NCBI GenBank assembly: GCA_027186245.1 | Contig: CP114482.1 | Span: 18,681,209-18,745,208 of the forward strand | DNA: 64,000 nucleotides | Direction of reading: 5' to 3' | Origin: Coriaria nepalensis | Taxonomy: Eukaryota; Streptophyta; Magnoliopsida; Cucurbitales; Coriariaceae | In this document: positions 11,271-24,870 of the stretch, one piece after another | Position numbering within the stretch: the first letter of the stretch is position 1 | Layout: each line of letters opens with the position of its first letter | Program-made: the position numbers and the translations under genes | The notes under the pieces: generated by a model | Database searches by the model: none | Told to the model about the DNA's origin: nothing | The model's input: the letters and a program-made list of their open reading frames with translations, nothing else

Positions 11271-14200
11271 TCATGTTTGAAATGCGAAAATAGTATTCGC
11301 TCTAATGGGTTCCAAATAATTTATTTTCTTGAAAAAACTCATTGCCATGAATATAACATAAAACAAATGCATACTTGTCTTAAAAAGATCCTTAACAAGT
11401 GATTCACAAAAGTAGTGTTTGAAGTGCAAAAATAGACTTTGTCCAATTGCTTTCAAATGAATTAGTGACTTGAAAAGACTAATTGACATGAATCTCAAAT
11501 GAAACAAATGACTACTTGCCCTAAAATGATCATTAGCAAGTTATGTACGAAAGTCGGGTTTGAAGTGCGAAAATAGAATTCATTTTAATTGCTTTCAAAT
11601 GAATTAGTGACTTTCAAAGAGACATTGAGATGATGACTCTAAGATTAAACAAAGTGATACTTGCCTTGAAAAAATCATAACAAAGCTATGCGCGAAAGTC
11701 ATGTTTGAAATGCGAAAATAGTATTCGCTCCAATGGGTTCCAAATAATTTATTTTCTTGAAAAAACTCATTGCCATGAATATAACATAAAACAAATGCAT
11801 ACTTGACTTAAAAAGATCGTTAACAAGTGATTAACAAAAGTAGTGTTTGAAGTGCAAAAATAGAATTCGTTCCAATTGCTTTCAAATGAATTAGTGTCTT
11901 GAAAAGACTAATTGACATGAATCTCAAATGAAACAAATGACTACTTGCTCTAAAATGATCATTAGCAAGTTATCTACGATAGTCGGGTTCGAAGTGCGAA
12001 AATAGAATTCATTTTAATTGCTTGCAAATGAATTAGTGACTTTCAAAGAGACATTGAGATGAGGACTCTAAGATTAAACAAAGTTATACTTGCCTTGAAA
12101 AAATCATAACCAAGCTATGTGCGAAACTCATGCTTGAAATGCGAAAATAGTATTCGCTCTAATGGGTTCCAAATAATTTATTTTCTTGAAAAAACTCATT
12201 GCCATGAATATAACATAAAACAAATGCATACTTGTCATAAAAAGATCGTTAACAAGTGATTCACAAAAGTAGTGTTTGAAGTGCAAAAATAGAATTCGTT
12301 CTAATTGCTTTCAAATGAATTAGTGACTTGAAAAGACTAATTGACATGAATCTCAAATGAAACAAATGACTACTTGCCCTAAAATGATCATTAGCAAGTT
12401 ATCTACGAAAGTCGGGTTCGAAGTGCGAAAATAAAATTCATTTTAATTGCTTTCAAATGAATTAGTGACTTTCAAAGAGACATTGAGATGAGGACTCTAA
12501 GATTAAACAAAGTTATACTTGCCTTGAAAAAATCATAACCAAGCTATGCGCGAAAGTCATGCTTGAAATGCGAAAATAGTATTCGCTCTAATGGGTTCCA
12601 AATAATTTATTTTCTTGAAAAAACTCATTGCCATGAATATAACATAAAACAAATGCATACTTGTCATAAAAAGATCGTTAACAAGTGATTCACAAAAGTA
12701 GTGTTTGAAGTGCAAAAATAGAATTCGTTCCAATTGCTTTCAAATGAATTAGTGACTTGAAAAGACTAATTGACATGAATCTCAAATGAAACAAATGACT
12801 AGTTGCCCTAAAATGATCATTAGCAAATTATGTACGAAAGTCGGGTTTGAAGTGCGAAAATAGAATTCATTTTAATTGTTTTCAAATGAATTAGTGACTT
12901 TCAAAGAGACATTGAGATGACGACTCTAAGATTAAACAAAGTTATACTTGCCTTGAGAAAATCATAACCAAGCTATGCGCGAAAGTCATGTTTGGAATCC
13001 GAAAATAGTATTCGCCCCAATGGGTTCCAAATAATTTATTTTCCTGAAAAAACTCATTTCCATGAATATAACATAATACAAATGCATACTTGTCTCAAAA
13101 AGATCATTAACAAGTTATTCACAAAAGTAGTGTTTGAAGCGCAAAAATAGAATTCGTTCCAATTGCTTTCAAATGAATTAGTGACTTGAAAAGACTAATT
13201 GACATGAATCTCCAATGAAACAAATGACTAGTTGCCCTAAAATGATCATTAGCAAGTTATGTATGAAAGTCGGGTTCGAAGTGCGAAAATAGTATTCATT
13301 TTAATTGCTTTCAAATGAATTAGTGACATTCAAAGAGACATTGAGATCATGACTCAAAGATTAAACAAATTCATACTTGCCTTCAAAAAATCATAAACAA
13401 GCTATGCGCGAAAGTCATGTTCGAAATGCGAAAATAGTATTCGCCCCAATGGGTTCCAAATAATTTATTTTCCTGAAAAAACTCATTTCCATGAATATAA
13501 CATAAAACAAATGCATACTTGTCTCAAAAAGATCTTTAACAAGTGATTCAAAAAAGTAGTGTTTGAAGTGCAAAAATAGAATTCGTTCAAATTGCTTTCA
13601 AATGAATTAGTGAGTTGGAAAGACTCATTGACATGAATCTCAAATCAAACCAATGACTACTTGCGCTAAAATAATCATTAGCAAGTTATGTACGAAAGTC
13701 GGGTTTGAAGTGCGAAAATAGAATTCATTTTAATTGCTTTCAAATGAATTAGTGACTTTCAAAGAGACATTGAGATGATGACTCTAAGATTAAACAAATT
13801 CATACTTGCCTTCAAAAAATCATAACCAAGCTATGCGCGAAACTCATGTTTGAAATGCGAAAATAGTATTCGCTCTAATGGGTTCCAAATAATTTATTTT
13901 TTTTGAAAAAACTCATTGCCATGAATATAACATAAAACAAATGCATACTTGACTTAAAAAGATCGTTAACAAGTGATTCACAAAAGTAGTTTTTGAAGTG
14001 CGAAAATAGAATTCGTTCCAATTGCTTTCAAATGAATTAGTGTCTTGAAACGACTAATTGACATGAATCTCAAATGAAACAAATGACTACTTGCCCTAAA
14101 ATGATCATTAGCAAATTACGTACGAAAGTCGGGTTTGAAGTGCGAAAATAGAATTCATTTTAATTGCTTTCAAATGAATTAGTGACTTTCAAAGGGACAT

Positions 14201-16640
14201 TGAGATGACGACTCTAAGATTAAACAAAGTTATACTTGCCTTGAAAAAATCATAACCAAGCTATGCGCGAAAGTCATGCCTGAAATGCGAAAATAGTATT
14301 CGCTCTAATGGGTTCCAAATAATTTATTTTCTTCAAAAAACTCATTGCCATGAATATAACATAAAACAAATGCATACTTGTGTTAAAAAGATCATTAACA
14401 AGTGATTCACAAAAGTAGTGTTTGAAGTGCAAAAATAGAATTCGTTCCAATTGCTTTCAAATGAATTAGTGACTTGAAAAGACTAATTGACATGAATCTC
14501 AAATGAAACAAATGACTAGTTGCCCTAAAATGATCATTAGCAAATTATGTACGAAAGTCCGCTTTGAAGTGCGAAAATAGAATTCATTTTAATTGCTTTC
14601 AAATGAATTAGTGACTTTCAAAGGGACATTGAGATGACGACTCTAAGATTAAACAAAGTTATACTTGCCTTGAAAAAATCATAACCAAGCTATGCGCGAA
14701 AGTCATGCCTGAAATGCGAAAATAGTATTCGCTCTAATGGGTTCCAAATAATTTATTTTCTTGAAAAAACTCATTGCCATGAAGATAACATAAAACAAAT
14801 GCATACTTGTCATAAAAAGATCGTTAACAAGTGATTCACAAAAGTAGTGTTTGAAGTGCAAAAATAGAATTCGTTCCAATTGCTTTCAAATGAATTAGTG
14901 TCTCGAAAAGACTAATTGACATGAATCTCAAAGGAAACAAATGACTACTTGCCCTAAAATGATCATTAGCAAGTTATCTACGAAAGTCGGGTTCGAAGTG
15001 CGAAAATAGAATTCATTTTAATTGCTTGCAAATGAATTAGTGACTTTCAAAGAGACATTGAGATGATGACTCTAAGATTAAACAAATTCATACTTGCCTT
15101 CAAAAAATCATAACCAAGCTATGCGCGAAAGTCATGTGTGAAATGCGAAAATAGTATTCGCTCTAATGGGTTCCAAATAATTTATTTTCTTGAAAAAACT
15201 CATTGCCATGAATATAACATAAAACAAATGCATACTTGACTTAAAAAGATCATTAACAAGTGATTCACAAAAGTAGTGTTTGAAGTGCAAAAATAGAATT
15301 CCTCCAATTGCTTTCAAATGAATTAGTGACTAGAAAAGACTAATTGACATGAATCTCAAATGAAACAAATGACTACTTGCCCTAAAATGATCATTAGCAA
15401 ATTATGTACGAAAGTCGGGTTTGAAGTGCGAAAATAGAATTCATTTTAATTGCTTTCAAATGAGTTAGTGACATTCAAAGAGACATTGAGATGACGACTC
15501 TAAGATTAAACAAAGTTATACTTGCCTTGAAAAAATGATAACCAAGCTATGCGCGAAAGTCATGTTTGGAATCCGAAAATAGTATTCGCTTCAATGGGTT
15601 CCAAATAATTTATTTTCTTGAAAAAACTCATTGCCATGAATATAACATAAAACAAATGCATACTTGTGTTAAAAAGATCATTAACAAGTGATTCACAAAA
15701 GTAGTGTTTGAAGTGCAAAAATAGAATTCGTTCCAATTGCTTTCAAATGAATTTGTGACTTGAAAAGACTAATTGACATGAATCTCAAATGAAACAAATG
15801 ACTAGTTGCCCTAAAATGATCATTAGCAAATTATGTACGAAAGTCCGCTTTGAAGTGCGAAAATATAATTCATTTTAATTGCTTTCAAATGAATTAGTGA
15901 CTTTCAAAGAGACATTGAGATGACGACTCTAAGATTAAACAAAGTTATACTTGCCTTGAAAAAATCATAACCAAGCTATGCGCGAAAGTCATGTTTGGAA
16001 TCCGAAAATAGTATTCGCTTCAATGGGTTCCAAATAATTTATTTTCTTGAAGAAACTCATTGCCATGAATATAACATAAAACAAATGCATACTTGTGTTA
16101 AAAAGATCATTAACAAGTGATTCACAAAAGTAGTGTTTGAAGTGCAAAAATAGAATTCGTTCCAATTGCTTTCAAATGAATTAGTGTCTTGAAAAGACTA
16201 ATTGACATGAATCTCAAATGAAACAAATGACTACTTGGCCTAAAATGATCATTAGCAAGTTATCTACGAAAGTCGGGTTCGAAGTGCGAAAATAGAATTC
16301 ATTTTAATTGCTTGCAAATGAATTAGTGACTTTCAAAGAGACATTGAGATGATGACTCTAAGATTAAACAAATTCATACTTGCCTTCAAAAAATCATAAC
16401 CAAGCTATGCGCGAAAGTCATGTTTGAAATGCGAAAATAGTATTCGCTCCAATGGGTTCCAAATAATTTATTTTCCTGAAAAAACTCATTGTCATGAATA
16501 TAACATAAAACAAATGCATACTTGTCATAAAAAGATCGTTAACAAGTGATTCACAAAAGTAGTGTTTGAAGTTCAAAAATAGAATTCGTTCCAATTGCTT
16601 TCAAATGAATTAGTGTCTTGAAAAGACTAATTGACATGAA
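11271..16640. repeat. Family 1 sub-array of mixed single-unit types
   Basis: Plain ~428-429-bp trimers, A mainly GAATTCGTTCCAATTGC and B mainly with GATGACGACTC and GTTATACTTGCC. Adjacent near-duplicates occur, for example GATGAGGACTC with CATGCTTGAAATG at about 12,060 and 12,489, CATGCCTGAAATG at 14,276 and 14,704, and GTTTGGAATCCG at 15,565 and 15,993. The block 15.4-16.7 kb is repeated at 19.69-21.0 kb with a 4,288-bp offset. Nothing other than satellite is present. Confidence 0.9.
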
Positions 16641-17925
16641 TCTCAAATGAAACAAATGACTACTTGGCCTAAAATGATCATTAGCAAGTTATCTACGAAA
16701 GTCGGGTTCGAAGTGCGAAAATAGAATTCATTTTAATTGCTTGCAAATGAATTAGTGACTTTCAAAGAGACATTGAGATGATGACTATAAGATTAAACAA
16801 ATTCATACTTGCCTTCAAAAAATCATAACCAAGCTATGCGCGAAAGTCATGTTTGAAATGCGAAAACAGTATTCGCTCTAATGGGTTCCAAATAATTTAT
16901 TTTCTTGAAAAAACTCATTGCCATGAATATAACATAAAACAAATGCATACTTGACTTAAAAAGATCATTAACAAGTGATTCACAAAAGTAGTGTTTGAAG
17001 TGCAAAAATAGAATTCCTCCAATTGCTTTCAAATGAATTAGTGACTTGAAAAGACTAGTTGACATGAATCTCAAATGAAACAAATGACTACTTGCCCTAA
17101 AATGATCATTAGCAAATTATGTACGAAAGTCGGGTTTGAAGTGTGAAAATAGAATTCATTTTAATTGCTTTCAAATGAATTAGTGACTTTCAAAGAGACA
17201 TTGAGATGACGACTCTAAGATTAAACAAAGTTATACTTGCCTTGAGAAAATCATAACCAAGCTATGCGCGAAAGTCATGTTTGAAATGCGGAAATAGTAT
17301 TCGCTCCAATGGGTTCCAAATAATTTATTTTCTTGAAAAAACTCATTGCCAGGAATATAACATAAAACAAATGCATACTTGTCTTAAAAAGCTCTTTAAC
17401 AAGTGATTCACAAAAGTAGTGTTTGAAGTGCAAAAATAGAATTCGTTCCAATTGCTTTCAAATGAATTAGTGACTTGAAAAGACTAATTGACATGAATCT
17501 CAAATGAAACAAATGACTACTTGCCCTAAAATGATCATTAGCAAGTTATCTACGAAAGTCGGGTTCGAAGTGCGAAAATAAAATTCATTTTAATTGCAGT
17601 CAAATGAATTAGTGACTTTCAAAGAGACATTGAGATGAGGACTCTAAGATTAAACAAAGTTATACTTGCCTTGAAAAAATCATAACCAAGCTATGCGCGA
17701 AAGTCATGCTTGAAATGCGAAAATAGTATTCGCTCTAATGGGTTCCAAATAATTTATTTTCTTGAAAAAACTCATTGCCATGAATATAACATAAAACAAA
17801 TGCATACTTGTCATAAAAAGATCGTTAACAAGTGATTCACAAAAGTAGTGTTTGAAGTGCAAAAATAGAATTCGTTCTAATTGCTTTCAAATGAATTAGT
17901 GTCTTGAAAAGACTAATTGACATGA
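16640..17925. repeat. 1,286-bp (three-unit) super-repeat, copy 1
   Basis: Matches 17,926-19,211 at an offset of 1,286 bp. Shared private variants include AAAAAGCTCTTTAAC (17,386 and 18,672), TTGCAGTCAAATG (about 17,594 and 18,880), ATTGCCAGGAATATAAC, and GAATTCCTCCAATTGC. A few differences, such as CGAAAACAG at 16,861 and TACTTGGCC at about 16,662, show the copies have begun to diverge. Ends are approximate to within part of a monomer. Confidence 0.87.
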
Positions 17926-19211
17926 ATCTCAAATGAAACAAATGACTACTTGCTCTAAAATGATCATTAGCAAGTTATCTACGATAGTCGGGTTCGAAGT
18001 GCGAAAATAGAATTCATTTTAATTGCTTGCAAATGAATTAGTGACTTTCAAAGAGACATTGAGATGATGACTCTAAGATTAAACAAATTCATACTTGCCT
18101 TCAAAAAATCATAACCAAGCTATGCGCGAAAGTCATGTTTGAAATGCGAAAATAGTATTCGCTCTAATGGGTTCCAAATAATTTATTTTCTTGAAAAAAC
18201 TCATTGCCATGAATATAACATAAAACAAATGCATACTTGACTTAAAAAGATCATTAACAAGTGATTCACAAAAGTAGTGTTTGAAGTGCAAAAATAGAAT
18301 TCCTCCAATTGCTTTCAAATGAATTAGTGACTTGAAAAGACTAATTGACATGAATCTCAAATGAAACAAATGACTACTTGCCCTAAAATGATCATTAGCA
18401 AATTATGTACGAAAGTCGGGTTTGAAGTGTGAAAATAGAATTCATTTTAATTGCTTTCAAATGAATTAGTGACTTTCAAAGAGACATTGAGATGACGACT
18501 CTAAGATTAAACAAAGTTATACTTGCCTTGAGAAAATCATAACCAAGCTATGCGCGAAAGTCATGTTTGAAATGCGGAAATAGTATTCGCTCCAATGGGT
18601 TCCAAATAATTTATTTTCTTGAAAAAACTCATTGCCAGGAATATAACATAAAACAAATGCATACTTGTCTTAAAAAGCTCTTTAACAAGTGATTCACAAA
18701 AGTAGTGTTTGAAGTGCAAAAATAGAATTCGTTCCAATTGCTTTCAAATGAATTAGTGACTTGAAAAGACTAATTGACATGAATCTCAAATGAAACAAAT
18801 GACTACTTGCCCTAAAATGATCATTAGCAAGTTATCTACGAAAGTCGGGTTCGAAGTGCGAAAATAAAATTCATTTTAATTGCAGTCAAATGAAATAGTG
18901 ACTTTCAAAGAGACATTGAGATGAGGACTCTAAGATTAAACAAAGTTATACTTGCCTTGAAAAAATCATAACCAAGCTATGCGCGAAAGTCATGCTTGAA
19001 ATGCGAAAATAGTATTCGCTCTAATGGGTTCCAAATAATTTATTTTCTTGAAAAAACTCATTGCCATGAATATAACATAAAACAAATGCATACTTGTCAT
19101 AAAAAGATCGTTAACAAGTGATTCACAAAAGTAGTGTTTGAAGTGCAAAAATAGAATTCGTTCTAATTGCTTTCAAATGAATTAGTGTCTTGAAAAGACT
19201 AATTGACATGA
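17926..19211. repeat. 1,286-bp (three-unit) super-repeat, copy 2
   Basis: Second copy of 16,640-17,925, with the same unit order and private variants. A partial third copy follows: ACTTGCTCTAAAATG with CTACGATAGTCGGG recurs at about 19,232-19,277, but by 19,416 the sequence has CGAAACTCATG instead of CGAAAGTCATG and leaves the pattern. Confidence 0.87.
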
Positions 19212-22200
19212 ATCTCAAATGAAACAAATGACTACTTGCTCTAAAATGATCATTAGCAAGTTATCTACGATAGTCGGGTTCGAAGTGCGAAAATAGAATT
19301 CATTTTAATTGCTTGCAAATGAATTAGTGACTTTCAAAGAGACATTGAGATGATGACTCTAAGATTAAACAAATTCATACTTGCCTTCAAAAAATCATAA
19401 CCAAGCTATGCGCGAAACTCATGTTTGAAATGCGAAAATAGTATTCGCTCTAATGGGTTCCAAATAATTTATTTTCTTGAAAAAACTCATTGCCATGAAT
19501 ATAACATAAAACAAATGCATACTTGACTTAAAAAGATCGTTAACAAGTGATTAACAAAAGTAGTGTTTGAAGTGCAAAAATAGAATTCGTTCCAATTGCT
19601 TTCAAATGAATTAGTGTCTTGAAACGACTAATTGACATGAATCTCAAATGAAACAAATGACTACTTGCCCTAAAATGATCATTAGCAAATTATGTACGAA
19701 AGTCGGGTTTGAAGTGCGAAAATAGAATTCATTTTAACTGCTTTCAAATGAGTTAGTGACATTCAAAGAGACATTGAGATGACGACTCTAAGATTAAACA
19801 AAGTTATACTTGCCTTCAAAAAATCATAACCAAGCTATGCGCGAAAGTCATGTTTGGAATCCGAAAATAGTATTCGCTTCAATGGGTTCCAAATAATTTA
19901 TTTTCTTGAAAAAACTCATTGCCATGAATATAACATAAAACAAATGCATACTTGTGTTAAAAAGATCATTAACAAGTGATTCACAAAAGTAGTGTTTGAA
20001 GTGCAAAAATAGAATTCGTTCCAATTGCTTTCAAATGAATTAGTGACTTGAAAAGACTAATTGACATGAATCTCAAATGAAACAAATGACTAGTTGCCCT
20101 AAAATGATCATTAGCAAATTATGTACGAAAGTCCGCTTTGAAGTGCGAAAATAGAATTCATTTTAATTGCTTTCAAATGAATTAGTGACTTTCAAAGAGA
20201 CATTGAGATGACGACTCTAAGATTAAACAAAGTTATACTTGCCTTGAAAAAATCATAACCAAGCTATGCGCGAAAGTCATGCCTGAAATGCGAAAATAGT
20301 ATTCGCTCTAATGGGTTCCAAATAATTTATTTTCTTGAAAAAACTCATTGCCATGAATATAACATAAAACAAATGCATACTTGTCATAAAAAGATCGTTA
20401 ACAAGTGATTCACAAAAGTAGTGTTTGAAGTGCAAAAATAGAATTCGTTCCAATTGCTTTCAAATGAATTAGTGTCTTGAAAAGACTAATTGACATGAAT
20501 CTCAAATGAAACAAATGACTACTTGCCCTAAAATGATCATTAGCAAGTTATCTACGAAAGTCGGGTTCGAAGTGCGAAAATAGAATTCATTTTAATTGCT
20601 TGCAAATGAATTAGCGACTTTCAAAGAGACATTGAGATGATGACTCTAAGATTAAACAAATTCATACTTGCCTTCAAAAAATCATAACCAAGCTATGCGC
20701 GAAAGTCATGTTTGAAATGCGAAAATAGTATTCGCTCCAATGGGTTCCAAATAATTTATTTTCCTGAAAAAACTCATTGTCATGAATATAACATAAAACA
20801 AATGCATACTTGTCATAAAAAGATCGTTAACAAGTGATTCACAAAAGTAGTGTTTGAAGTGCAAAAATAGAATTCGTTCCCATTGCTTTCAAATGAATTA
20901 GTGTCTTGAAAAGACTAATTGACATGAATCTCAAATGAAACAAATGACTACTTGCTCTAAAATGATCATTAGCAAGTTATCTACGAAAGTCGGGTTCGAA
21001 GTGCGAAAATAGAATTCATTTTAATTGCTTGCAAATGAATTAGTGACTTTCAAAGAGACATTGAAATGATGACTCTAAGATTAAACAAATTCATACTTGC
21101 CTTCAAAAAATCATAACCAAGCTATGCGCGAAACTCATGTTTGAAATGCGAAAATAGTATTCGCTCTAATGGGTTCCAAATAATTTATTTTCTTGAAAAA
21201 ACTCATTGCCATGAATATAACATAAAACAAATGCATACTTGACTTAAAAAGATCATTAACAAGTGATTCACAAAAGTAGTGTTTGAAGTGGAAAAATAGA
21301 ATTTGTTCGAATTGCTTTCAAATGAATTAGTGAGTTGAAAAGACTCATTGACATAAATCTCAAATGAAACAAATGACTAATTGCCCTAAACTGATCATTA
21401 GCAAGTTATCTACGAAAGTCGGGTTCGAAGTGCGAAAATAGAATCATTTTAATTGCTTGCAAATGAATTAGTGACTTTCAAAGAGACATTGACATGACGA
21501 CTCTAAGATTAAACAAAGTTATACTTGCCTTGAGAAAATCATAACCAAGCTATGCGCGAAAGTCATGTTTGAAATGCGGAAATAGTATTCGCTCCAATGG
21601 GTTCCAAATAATTTATTTTCTTGAAAAAACTCATTGCCAGGAATATAACACAAAACAAATGCATACTTGTCTTAAAAGAATCATTAACAAGTTATTCACA
21701 AAAGTAGGGTTTGAAGTGGAAAAATAGAATTTGTTCGAATTGCTTTCAAATGAATTAGTGAGTTGAAAAGACTCATTGACATAAATCTCAAATGAAACAA
21801 ATGACTAATTGCCCTAAAATGATCATTAGCAAGTTATGTACGAAAGTCGGGTTCGAAGTGCGAAAATAGAATTCATTTTAATTGCTTTCAAATGAATTAG
21901 TGACTTTCAAAGAGACATTGAAATGATGACTCTAAGATTAAACAAATTCATACTTGCCTTCAAAAAATCATAACCAAGCTATGCGCGAAAGTCATGTTTG
22001 AAATGCGAAAATAGTATTCGCTCTAATGGGTTCCAAATGATTTATTTTCTTGAAAAAACTCATTGCCATGAATATAACATAAAACAAATGCATACTTGTC
22101 ATAAAAAGATCGTTAACAAGTGATTCACAAAAGTAGTGTTTGAAGTGCAAAAATAGAATTCGTTCCAATTGCTTTCAAATGAATTAGTGTCTTGCAAAGA

Positions 22201-24870
22201 CTAATTGACATGAATCTCAAATGAAACAAATGACTACTTGCCCTAAAATGATCATTAGCAAATTATGTACGAAAGTCGGGTTTGAAGTGCGAAAATAGTA
22301 TTCATTTTAATTGCTTTCAAATGAATTAGTGACTTTCAAAGAGACATTGAGATGACGACTCTAAGATTAAACAAAGTTATACTTACCTTGAAAAAATCAT
22401 AACCAAGCTATGCGCAAAAGTCATGTTTGAAATGCGAAAATAGTATTCGCTCTAATGGGTTCCAAATAATTTATTTTCTTGAAAAAACTCATTGCGATGA
22501 ATATAACATAAAATAAATACATAGTTGTCTTGAAAAGATCGTTAACAAGTGATTCACAAAAGTAGTGTTTCAAGTGCAAAAATAGAATTTGTTCGAATTG
22601 CCTTCAAAAGAATTAGTGAGTTGAAAAGACTAATTGACATGAATCTCAAATGAAACAAATGACTACTTGCCTTAAAATGATCATTAGCAAGTTATGTACG
22701 AAAGTCGGGTTCGAAGTGCGAAAATAGAATTCATTTTAATTGCTTTCAAATGAATTAGTGACTTTCAAAGAGACATTGAGATGATGACTCTAAGATTAAA
22801 CAAATTCATACTTGCCTTCATAAAATCATAACCAAGCTATGCGCGAAAGTCATGTTTGAAATGCGGAAATAGTATTCGCTCGAATGGGTTCCAAATAATT
22901 TATTTTCTTGAAAAAACTCATTGCCATGAATATAACATAAAACAAATGCATACTTGTCTTAAAAGAATCATTAACAAGTGATTCACAAAAGTAGTGTTTG
23001 AAGTGGAAAAATAGAATTTGTTCGAATTGCTTTCAAATGAATTAGTGAGTTGAAAAGGCTCATTGACATAAATCTCAAATGAAACAAATGACTCATTGCC
23101 CTAAAATGGTCATTAGCAAGTTATGTACGAAAGTCGGGTTCGAATTGCGAAAATAGAATTCATTTTAATTGCTTTCAAATGAATTAGTGACTTTCAAAGA
23201 GACATTGAGATGATGACTCTAAGATTAAACAAATTCATACTTGCCTTGAAAAAATCATAACCAAGCTATGCGCGAAAGTCATGTTTGAAATGCGAAAATA
23301 GTATTCGCTCCAATGGGTTCCAAATAATTTATTTTCCTGAAAAAACTCATTGTCATGAATATAACATAAAACAAATGCATACTTGTCATAAAAAGATCGT
23401 TAACAAGTGATTCACAAAAGTAGTGTTTGAAGTGCAAAAATAGAATTCGTTCCAATTGCTTTCAAATGAATTAGTGTCTTGAAAAGACTAATTGACATGA
23501 ATCTCAAATGAAACAAATGACTACTTGCTCTAAAATGATCATTAGCAAGTTATCTACGAAAGTCGGGTTCCAAGTGCGAAAATAGAATTCATTTTAATTG
23601 CTTGCAAATGAATTAGTGACTTTCAAAGAGACATTGAGATGATGACTCTAAGATTAAACAAATTCATACTTGCCTTCAAAAAATCATAACCAAGCTATGC
23701 GCGAAACTCATGTTTGAAATGCGAAAATAGTATTCGCTCTAATGGGTTCCAAATAATTTATTTTCTTGAAAAAACTCATTGCCATGAATATAACATAAAA
23801 CAAATGCATACTTGACTTAAAAAGATCATTAACAAGTGATTCACAAAAGTAGTGTTTGAAGTGGAAAAATAGAATTTGTTCGAATTGCTTTCAAATGAAT
23901 TAGTGAGTTGAAAAGACTCATTGACATAAATCTCAAATGAAACAAATGACTAATTGCCCTAAACTGATCATTAGCAAGTTATCTACGAAAGTCGGGTTCG
24001 AAGTGCGAAAATAGAATCATTTTAATTGCTTGCAAATGAATTAGTGACTTTCAAAGAGACATTGACATGACGACTCTAAGATTAAACAAAGTTATACTTG
24101 CCTTGAGAAAATCATAACCAAGCTATGCGCGAAAGTCATGTTTGAAATGCGGAAATAGTATTCGCTCCAATGGGTTCCAAATAATTTATTTTCTTGAAAA
24201 AACTCATTGCCAGGAATATAACATAAAACAAATGCATACTTGTCTTAAAAAGATCTTTAACAAGTGATTCACAAAAGTAGTGTTTGAAGTGCAAAAATAG
24301 AATTCGTTCCAATTGCTTTCAAATGAATTAGTGTCTTGAAAAGACTAATTGACATGAATCTCAAATGAAACAAATGACTACTTGCTCTAAAATGATCATT
24401 AGCAAGTTATCTACGAAAGTCGGGTTCGAAGTGCGAAAATAGAATTCATTTTAATTGCTTGCAAATGAATTAGTGACTTTCAAAGAGACATTGAGATGAT
24501 GACTCTAAGATTAAACAAATTCATACTTGCCTTCAAAAAATCATAACCAAGCTATGCGCGAAACTCATGTTTGAAATGCGAAAATAGTATTCGCTCTAAT
24601 GGGTTCCAAATAATTTATTTTCTTGAAAAAACTCATTGCCATGAATATAACATAAAACAAATGCATACTTGACTTAAAAAGATCATTAACAAGTGATTCA
24701 CAAAAGTAGTGTTTGAAGTGGAAAAATAGAATTTGTTCGAATTGCTTTCAAATGAATTAGTGAGTTGAAAAGACTCATTGACATAAATCTCAAATGAAAC
24801 AAATGACTAATTGCCCTAAACTGATCATTAGCAAGTTATCTACGAAAGTCGGGTTCGAAGTGCGAAAATA

